Shown here: positions 57,572 to 64,000 of the stretch, piece after piece
How the letters are laid out: each line of letters begins with the position of its first letter
Position numbering within the stretch: position 1 is the stretch's first letter
NCBI RefSeq assembly: GCF_016097555.1
Contig: NC_054702.1
Coordinates: 103,244,973 to 103,308,972, forward strand
Origin: Gigantopelta aegis
Taxonomy: Eukaryota > Mollusca > Gastropoda > Neomphalida > Peltospiridae
Length of the DNA: 64,000 bases
Reading direction: 5' to 3'
Notes under the pieces: model-generated
The model's input: only the letters and a program-made list of their open reading frames with translations
Told to the model about the DNA's origin: nothing
Database searches by the model: none
Position numbers and translations under genes: made by a program

Positions 57572-60500
57572 CTAATTTAGTCCCATTCCCTATTATAATT
57601 ACAATATTATAACTATAATAGACAGTGTCTATCAAATTGTCCCAATCATACTTGGTAACCCCCCTTCTGCCGTGGATATTGGCATGGCAAAGCTGTTAGG
57701 TTAGGTTCCAATCTGCACTTCTCTGGCAATTCTCTGTGTCGATATTCTATTAAAATAAAAAGTGTCCATACATTTATAGTCCGTGGACGTAATATACGGT
57801 AAATAAACAATACAAAAACATTTATAGTGGACGAATTGTCCAAGAACAATTTTTGGTTGTAGACGAATCATCTCGAGTTCAACAGTAAACAAATTTTTAG
57901 TGGACAAATCGTCTGTGGACAAAACATCCAGAGGACGAATCATCTGCATCCCGTTGTACTGAGGACAACTGCAATATATCCATTATATTCTAAGTAGAAT
58001 TTGTGCACGCATCAGAATAAGTCGGAAACAGTCTATCAGGTTAATAGTGGGTTACTACATACCATTAAAAAAAAAAAAGTTTGTTTTGTTTAACAACACC
58101 ACTAAAGCACACTGATTTATTAATCATCAGCTATTGGATGTCAAACATTAGGTTGTTCTGACATATAGTCTTAGAGAGGAAACCTGCTACATTTTTTCGT
58201 TAGTAGCAAGAGATATTTTATATGCAATATCCCACAGACACTGACAGGATATCACATACCACAGCCTTTGATATACCAGTCATGGTGCACTGGCTGGAAC
58301 AAGAAATAACCCAATTGGCCCACCGACGGGGATCGATCCCACACTGACCGAGCATCAGGTGAGCGCTTTACCACTGTGCTACGATGTGCCATTAAAGTCC
58401 TGAATGGTACATATGGAGTTATTAATAATATTATATGATAATATGCAAGTGTAGAGCTTAAAGCCCATATGGGAACCCACCACTGTCATTGAAGTTTTTG
58501 AATTCATGTCTGGTGATGTAAGTTTCCTACAGTGAATGATTTAATTTCTTATTTTATTTTACTTGCAAATATTTTCAGGAATTTGGTCCTCAAAGTCCTC
58601 AGATGGTTATTGTGAAACAAGCGGTGAGTGTTTATTGGGGATGATTAACATTACTTGATTGGCACATAAAGGTGATCATGAAAATAATTTGGATATGCCC
58701 TGAATTTATTATTACCAGTATGAGTGTTCTTTAAGTGTTGTGTTTCAGACTAAAACACCATTTGCATGCATATTTCATTCAAGAACAAGGTCATGTGGTC
58801 ATGTTCATTTGTAAATTGAAGCTTTTCCAATCACTATAGTCTACACACTTAAATAACAACCATAGTGGCAATTTTTATAGTCTACACATTTAAATAGTAG
58901 CAACTATAATGGCAGTTTTTTCAGCCGTTACAGTCTACACATTTAAATAGTAGCAACCATAATGGCAGTTTTTATAGTCTACACATTTAAATAGTTGCAA
59001 CCATAATACCTTTTTTTCCAACGGCTATAGTCTACACATTTAAATAGCAAACATAATGACAGTTTTTCCAGACCCTAGTCTACACATTTATGTAGTGGCA
59101 GCCATAATAGCTGCATGCATGTCATTGTAAAAATATGAACATTTAAGCCCTCAAAACAAAATGTATTTCTCAGTAATTTAATAATGTTAACGAGTTTTAA
59201 TTCTTTTACATTGTACAGCAAGTTACAAAAAACTTAACAAGAATGAATAATTACTGTTGTAGAATTAATATGAAATTAACAAAGGTTAGTGTTTGTGTAA
59301 TGTTAAAATGTATGACATACATTCATTAAAAAGCCTCTGGCCCGAAATACAGTCAATTTACACAATTTAAGAGCATGCATTATATGATTTAGTCACATAA
59401 CGGTCTGCCATTTAATTTTATATTATAGTAACAGTAAGTCCGTGCATTTATAAATATTCAGTATAAAAAAAGATCACCATTCATTCTCAATCTAAATACA
59501 TAGTATAAGAATTTTGATAAATTTAGTAAAAAAAAAATGTTTTGAGATGACATCAGATTAATGAAGATAATTGTAAATGGTTGACCAGCATTTACTTTCA
59601 CAAAGGGCATGCATACAAATAATACATGGAGCTGATCTTCAATAAAAAAAAAAAACCTGGTTATTATCTTGACAAAAAGTGCATAATCTTCTCTCACATA
59701 CAATATTAAAAAATTTACCCGTATCTACACACAAACCAAAACTATTACATCTAAATTTTGATAATGCAATTTGGAATCTAAAGGGGATATTCATGTATAA
59801 ATAACATTCAACATTTAATAGAGATTTATACTGGTTATAATAATAGCAAGAATTTTAACTGCTCATAGAGGATGCCCATTCTTGTTGTAGAATATCATAT
59901 AGTCTTTGCTTAAATATATTAATACAATATTGCATCCTGGCTTGTCCATACAAATCCAAAACCAAGTTTGAAAAGAATTTGTTTAATGCCTGTCGCCCAA
60001 GTAGTATGACCTGCATCATCAAGAGATTTAAGCACGACATGACTCTGTCTTGGCAATCTGAAAAGAGGAAGCTCTATTAATTTGCACCAGTATTTGATAG
60101 CACGAGTCATGTAAATAAGTTGGAGAGGAGCTCTTCCACACTCACCTAATACCATATAATTTTTTTACTGACTTCCCCACCTTTAAAAGGTGTTTACAAA
60201 ATTTAATCTAACAAGTCTCATCAATGATGCTTTTTCTCAATGATTAAAGAACAATCTGTACAATAATTGAAAAAACCCACTTGTGTGGTTTGAGATTTAA
60301 CGTACAAATTTAAAACATGACTGGATTGTATGTTAATTTCATTTGAAGTAATATAAATCCATCTACATATTGATGATATTATTTTAGGCTCCAGAAAAAA
60401 CGGGAAATCAGTCGACAACAGTTGGACAGCCAGTTGCACGAGCAAAACGAGCAGCTACAGAGGGGACGTCGTCCATGCCCACTACAGTAACTGTATCTCA

Positions 60501-62866
60501 AAAGGTAATGTGCCATGCCAACTACAGTAACTGTATCTCAGAAAGTAGTGTGCCATGCCAACTACAGTAACTATCTCAGAAGGTAATGTGCCATGCCAAC
60601 TATAGTAACTGTCTCAGAAGGTAATGTGCCATGCCAACTACAGTAACTGTATCTCAGAAGGTAATGTGCCATGCCAACTACAGTAACTGTATCTCAGAAG
60701 GTAATGTGCCATGACAACTACAGTGACTGTATCTCAGAAGGTAATGTGCCATGCCAACTATAGTAACTGTCTCAGAAGGTAATGTGCCATGCCAACTACA
60801 GTAACTATCTCAGAAGGTAGTGTGCCATGCCAACTACAGTAACTGTATCTCAGAAGGTAATGTGCCATGCCAACTACAGTAACTATCTCAGAAGGTAATG
60901 TGCCATGCCAACTACATTACTGTATCTCACAAGATAGTGTGCCATGCCAACTACAGTAACTGTATTTCAGAAGGTAGTGTGCCATGCCAACTACAGTAAC
61001 TGTATCTCAGAAGGTAGTGTGCCATGCCAACTACAGTAACTGTATCTCACAAGGTAGCGTGCCATGCCAACTACAGTAACTGTATCTCACAAGGTAATCT
61101 CAGAAGGTAATGTGCCATGCCAACTACAGTAACTGTATCTCAGAAGGTAATGTGCCATGCCAACTACAGTAACTGTATCTCACAAGGTAGTGTGCCATGC
61201 CAACTACAGTAACTGTATCTCAGAAGGTAGTGTGCCGTGCCAACTACAGTAACTGTATCTCAGAAGGTAATGTGCCGTGCCAACTACAGTAACTGTATCT
61301 CAGAAGGTAATGTGCCGTGCCAACTACAGTAACTGTATCTCAGAAGGTAATGTGCCGTGCCAACTACAGTAACTGTATCTCAGAAGGTAATGTGCCGTGC
61401 TAACTACAATGACTGATCTCAGAAGGTAATGTGCCATGCCAACTACAGTAACTGTATCTCAGATGGTAATGTGCCATGCCCACTACAGTAACTATCTCAG
61501 AAGGTAATGTGCCATGCCAACTACAGTAACTGTATCTCAGAATGTAGTGTGCCATGCCAACTACAGTAACTGTATCTCAGAATGTAGTGTGCCATGCCAA
61601 CTACAGTAACTGTATCTCAGAAGGTAATGTGCCATGCCAACTATAGTACCTGTATCTCAGAAGGTAATGTGTCATGCCAACTACAGTAACTGTATCTCAG
61701 ATGGTAATGTGCCATGCCCACTACAGTAACTATCTCAGAAGGTAATGTTCCATGCCAAATACAGTAACTGTATCTCAGAAGGTAGTGTGCCATGCCAACT
61801 ACAGTAACTGTATCTCAGAAGGTAATGTGCCATGCCAACTACAGTAACTGTATCTCAGAAGGTAGTGTGCCATGCCAACTACAGTAACTGTATCTCAGAA
61901 GGTAATGTGCCATGCCAACTACAGTAACTGTATCTCAGAAGGTAATGTGTCATGCCAACTACAGTAACTGTATCTCAGATGGTAATGTGCCATGCCCACT
62001 ACAGTAACTCTATCTCAGAAGGTAATGTGCCATGCCCACTACAGTAACTGTATCTCAGAAGGTAATGTGCCATGCCAACTACAGTAACTGTATCTCAGAA
62101 GGTAGTGTGCCATGACAACTACAGTAACTCTATCTCAGAAAGTAATGTGTCATGCCAACTACAGTAACTGTATCTCAGAAGGTAGTGTGCCATGACAACT
62201 ACAGTAACTCTATCTCAGAAAGTAATGTGTCATGCCAACTACAGTAACTGTATCTCAGAAGGTAATGTGCCATGACAACTACAGTAACTGTATCTCAGAA
62301 GGTAGTGTGCCATGACAACTACAGTAACTCTATCTCAGAAAGTAATGTGTCATGCCAACTACAGTAACTGTATCTCAGAAGGTAGTGTGCCATGACAACT
62401 ACAGTAACTCTATCTCAGAAAGTAATGTGTCATGCCAACTACAGTAACTGTATCTCAGAAGGTAATGTGCCATGACAACTACAGTAACTCTATCTCAGAA
62501 GGTAATGTGTTCAGCAGCAGGAAGGAAAAACTTATGGGCCTGTCCTTGTGAACCTTTTGTGTTTTTCATTATTCTATTGAGCCTGAACCTAGTGTGTTTT
62601 TCATTGTTCTATTGTCAGCCTGAACCTAGTGTGTTTTTCATTGTTCTATTGTCAGCCTGAACCTAGTGTGTTTTTCATTGATCTTTTGTCAGCCTTGACC
62701 TAGTGTGTTTTTCATTGTTCTATTATTAGCCTGGACCTTTTGTGTTTTTCATTGATCTTTTGTGAGCCTGGACCTTTTGTGTTTTTTCATTGTTTATAAT
62801 ATATAATTTTCACGCTTCAATCTATTTTACTTACAGATGACGACAACGACTACAAAAAAACCTGAC
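43743..62866 (+). CDS. TMEM87-like GOLD-domain membrane protein, first seven coding exons (3' end outside window)
   Basis: Exons: 43743-43841, 50899-50959, 55035-55135, 56597-56725, 58579-58623, 60388-60504, 62837-62866; all junctions GT-AG and in frame, giving 194 residues so far. Residues 1-20 (MAISVYKIFLILLVSNYIRC) are a signal peptide. The lumenal part contains VWTVNYNSETKVHAFPKC, NTKISVTMDC, DVDLKIRYLLRESPCAQEF, EIMNSYLQHP and LNTTTEKC. Spacing of W, F-K, NTxI, the D-L-I-YL block and three cysteines matches, by memory, the lumenal GOLD-type domain of TMEM87A/B (Golgi seven-helix proteins). Exons 6-7 add a linker: an NQST sequon, a furin-like RAKR (about residues 163-166) and a Thr-rich tail (MTTTTTKKPD). 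No membrane helices are reached yet. Exon 6 ends in the first unit of a 2-kb minisatellite. Other GOLD/7TM relatives remain possible. Confidence 0.65.
45715..45740. repeat. Poly-G tract
   Basis: Two G runs broken by a T, followed by TTTTCCCTACCTACCTACCC. In intron 1 of the TMEM87-like gene. Confidence 0.85.
46036..46059. repeat. Poly-C tract
   Basis: About 23 C in a row. Two such tracts (also 46840-46868) lie within 0.9 kb in the same intron. Confidence 0.9.
46110..46226 (+). mobile_element. SINE-B, 5'-truncated
   Basis: GTGGCAACAGCGGGTTTCCT, ACCATATGTCTGACGCCATA and AGTGCATCGTTAAATAAAAA: the 3' third of SINE-B with an A-rich end. In intron 1 of the TMEM87-like gene. Confidence 0.8.
46595..46690. 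repeat. Degenerate short repeat, about 5 units of GTCATTTCGTACCATA
   Basis: TAGTCATTTCGTACCATAGT, CACTTCATACCATAGTG, GTCATTTTCGTACCACA, GTCATTTCGTACCATA, GCCATTTCGTACTTGG in direct succession. Confidence 0.8.
46840..46868. repeat. Poly-C tract
   Basis: About 28 C in a row after ACGAGACGA. Confidence 0.9.
47510..47750. repeat. Dispersed repeat, copy 2 (partner 39982-40235), with hairpin
   Basis: As copy 1, and its right half contains TCTGACTGTAATGAGAGC paired with GCTCTCTTACAGTCAGA about 40 bp later, forming a stem. Class unknown. Confidence 0.6.
48352..48456. mobile_element. Short fold-back element
   Basis: GGGTAGGACTTTACTTTGGC then ACTGTCA at the left pairs with TGACAGTGCCCAAGGTAAGT then CCTTCCC at the right; loop about 50 bp. 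Probably a MITE. Confidence 0.6.
49190..49835. mobile_element. Long-TIR dispersed repeat, copy C (fold-back form)
   Basis: ACTCAAAATTATTTATAGTT and GGACCCGATATCGGTAATTT match the right part of copies A and B. It then carries both arm orientations close together: 49505-49676 and 49705-49840 are mutual reverse complements, joined at CATAATGCAGTTAGGGACG...CATCGTTATGC. Confidence 0.6.
49859..49950 (+). mobile_element. SINE-A, 5'-truncated
   Basis: GTCAGAATTACCAAATGTTT, AATAAATCAATGTGCTCCAG and TGTTGTTAAACAAAATAAAC, the 3' end of SINE-A, directly after repeat copy C. Confidence 0.75.
52199..52534 (+). mobile_element. SINE-A-like, full-length with a SINE-B-like segment
   Basis: tRNA-like head (GAGTTGGTTGAGTGCTTGCT; GCAGGATCGAACC as box B), TGGGCCCATTGGGCTATTTC, GGTGCATATAAAAGATCCCT, then AGTGGCGACAGCGGGTTTCC as in SINE-B, and a SINE-A tail TGTGCTCTAGTGGTGTCGTT. 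Looks like a module hybrid. Confidence 0.8.
53013..53398 (-). mobile_element. SINE-B, full-length
   Basis: Tail at the left (TTTAACGACGCACTCAACAC), head complement at the right (CACGACGCCACCGAGGCCGG). Flanked by the 13-bp direct repeat GTATGTAATGTGG at 53000-53012 and 53399-53411. Very close to the copy at 6343-6729, so the family was active relatively recently. Confidence 0.92.
54162..54230. repeat. (TA)n(GA)n microsatellite
   Basis: A-rich run, then about 53 bp of TA units, then GA units. Confidence 0.95.
54233..54376. mobile_element. Fold-back MITE
   Basis: CACGAGTATTTTTTAATATG, AAAATATCAACC and TTAATTGGTATTT at the left pair with AAATACCAATTAA, GGTTGATATTTTACATATTA and AAAACACGAGTAG at the right; arms of about 65 bp, loop about 10 bp. 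In intron 2 of the TMEM87-like gene. Confidence 0.75.
55228..55340. repeat. Tandem repeat, nearly 3 units of 42 bp
   Basis: Unit TATGTGCATTAAATATAACA followed by TATTCARCATATTTTG. In intron 3 of the TMEM87-like gene, about 90 bp after exon 3. Confidence 0.9.
57271..57953. mobile_element. Fold-back region built from GGACGAATYRTC words
   Basis: The left part reads GGTTCGTCCACTGTACAATT and CGTCCACTCACCTCAGACAA. The right part carries the complement repeatedly: GTGGACGAATTGTCC, GTAGACGAATCATCT, GTGGACAAATCGTC, GGACGAATCATCTGC. Between them lie a TA tract (57534-57568) and ordinary AT-rich sequence. Class unknown. Confidence 0.45.
58074..58385 (-). mobile_element. SINE-A, full-length
   Basis: GTTTGTTTTGTTTAACAACA after an A run at the left; head complement ACCGAGCATCAGGTGAGCGC and ACCACTGTGCTACGATG at the right. 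CCATTAAA on both sides is a likely target duplication. In intron 4 of the TMEM87-like gene, about 190 bp before exon 5. Confidence 0.85.
58838..59100. repeat. Degenerate tandem repeat, about 5 units
   Basis: Units contain TATAGTCTACACATTTAAAT, AGTAGCAACCATAATGGCAG and TTTTT, with spacing of about 45-60 bp. In intron 5 of the TMEM87-like gene, 200 bp after exon 5. Confidence 0.85.
60455..62508 (+). repeat. Exon-derived minisatellite, about 50 units of 40 bp, each with a splice-donor motif
   Basis: The unit is 40 bp: ATGCCAACTACAGTAACTGT, ATCTCAGAAG, then GTAATGTGCC. The first unit is the 3' end of exon 6 (TCTCAAAAG followed by GTAATG at 60505). Later units repeat the exon end plus the first ten intron bases. 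Variants are GTAGTG for GTAATG, loss of TG (38-bp units), GTCATG, ACAACT and CCCACT. Runs of shared variants show local re-expansion, for example the CCGTGCC block at 61230-61400 and the alternating GACAACT/GTCATG block at 62100-62480. The array ends at GTAATGTGTTCAGC. Reading through more than two units in the exon 6 frame meets a TAA. Confidence 0.95.
62565..62800. repeat. Second tandem repeat, about 6 units of 37 bp
   Basis: Unit CCTGAACCTAGTGTGTTTTT followed by CATTGTTCTATTGTCAG, variants GACCTTTTGTG and GATCTTTTG. Each unit ends in a pyrimidine-rich stretch and TCAG, so it resembles a 3' splice-site region. It lies between the minisatellite and exon 7. Confidence 0.9.
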
Positions 62867-63484
62867 GTGAGTTTATTGTGATCAAAAGATTTTTTTTTTT
62901 TTACAAGATTTTGCCTTTACTGCTTAACATAAGGAAGTGACAGTTGTGTTGCGTATGTTTTTACCATGCTCATATACCACAGAGGTTTCGAGCATGTCAG
63001 CCCCGTAGTTCTATCTCTGGAAAGTCAGGGACCCAACCTGGGGCAGATGTGTGACAGTAAAATTACTATTGCGAAAATATTGAAATTGTTTTGCCAGAGT
63101 ATCAACTAGACTATTGATTGCATCAGATTATGCATGCCCAATATGAGAAGAGGGCAATTATTGATTTGTTATTTCTTTTATTAGTTATAAGATTAATATC
63201 ATTATAAACAAAGAGAAATAAAATTTTAATCTATTATAATCAAGGCATCCAGTTCTTTCTATTCTTGTTAACAAAAATCTGTGATTCTATATTAATATGC
63301 ATTCAGACATTTACATGTACCTTTGATATGAAGCCAAGTTTTTCTTCGAGTTGGTTGTAATTCATTCATTTGGTGTTTTTATTTATTTGTTCACTAATTT
63401 ATTCATGTCTTCATTCATCCTTTGTGTTTTGAAGTAATATTTTTTGTATGTATTAACCTTGCAATTGTTAAGTTGAGTACCGTA

Positions 63485-63890
63485 TATCTTTGCCTATAAG
63501 TCGATCTTGGCTTTAAGTCAGGTCCCTAATTTCAAGCCTTGAAAACTATTTTTTATTAACCCATTTATAAGTTGACCCATGAAAAACAACTTATAAATAT
63601 TGGAAGTATTTCTTATTTTCAGCAAATGATAACCATAAATGTACAGCATGGTTTTGTGTATAGACAACAACTTTATTTATTAACAGATCACTATGATAAC
63701 ACTCAAAGCTATGTGTTCATTTTCCCATAATCAAAACCAGTCTAATGCCGAAAATAAGTTATAAAAAATAATTTTGTAAAATTAACATATTTGAGTATAA
63801 ATACAGGATACTATTCAATAATAAAACTTGTAAAATCATCCAAAAAATAGTAATATTTTTTGGCGAAATTTTCTGACTCTCTTATAAGCT

Positions 63891-63950
<60 letters not shown>

Positions 63951-64000
63951 AGTTATAAAATAATTTTTTGGTGAAAACAATTTGACTTATAGGCGAAGAT
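63485..64000. mobile_element. TIR-bounded repeat, probably continuing to the right edge
   Basis: CGTATATCTTTGCCTATAAG at the left is inverted at the right edge (GACTTATAGGCGAAGAT). TATAAGTCGA/TATAAGTTGAC words recur inside. It resembles the widespread CCGTAT...CTATAAGTCG non-autonomous elements. It contains a CA microsatellite. Confidence 0.55.
63892..63950. repeat. (CA)n microsatellite
   Basis: About 58 bp of uninterrupted CA units. Confidence 0.97.

Noticed and set aside
60455-62508. CRISPR-like array
   Set aside because: Units are contiguous 40-bp tandem copies without unique spacers, in a eukaryotic intron.
62472-62660. Open frame starting MTTTVTLSQK
   Set aside because: Frame through the end of the minisatellite and the start of the second tandem array, no acceptor or homology.

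Overview
This is a piece of an animal nuclear genome, most likely a mollusc and probably a gastropod. It has spliced genes with GT-AG introns, AT-rich introns crowded with short repeats, no bacterial gene packing, and at least 15 copies or fragments of two tRNA-derived SINE families whose modules resemble those of molluscan SINEs. The mollusc placement is inferred from remembered repeat and protein resemblance, not from a search.

Five host genes can be supported. (1) 4847-4979, minus: first coding exon of a MADF-domain protein; the rest is not found in the window. (2) 11798-12679, plus: CENP-K, an inner-kinetochore (CCAN) subunit, with its whole 293-codon reading frame in one exon. (3) 16011-25299, plus: prostaglandin reductase 2 (PTGR2), complete in eight coding exons (353 aa), including a 43-nt first exon. 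(4) 27096-40634, minus: ERLEC1/XTP3-B, an ER lectin of glycoprotein quality control, complete in fourteen coding exons (460 aa) with two MRH domains. (5) 43743-62866 and beyond, plus: the N-terminal part of a secretory-pathway protein that best fits the TMEM87 (GOLD-domain, seven-helix) family; seven exons are seen and it runs off the right edge. PTGR2 and ERLEC1 are convergent; ERLEC1 and the TMEM87-like gene are divergent across about 3.1 kb. Every exon junction given for genes 3-5 keeps the reading frame.

The remainder is mostly transposon-derived: a degraded LINE inside PTGR2 intron 4; a near-intact Tc1-like transposon at 7141-8740 nested in another element, itself nested in a long-TIR repeat; a hAT-like non-autonomous element with a perfect 8-bp target duplication in ERLEC1 intron 4; a pogo-like MITE; two TTAA-flanked MITEs; several foldback elements; a probable solo LTR at 41573-42661; and a broken copy of an unclassified repeat-associated reading frame in the first 1.1 kb.

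The most unusual structure is at about 60455-62508. The last ~30 nt of exon 6 of the TMEM87-like gene plus the first ~10 nt of the following intron, splice donor included, are repeated in tandem about 50 times, giving a 2-kb field of near-identical candidate 5' splice sites directly after the real one.
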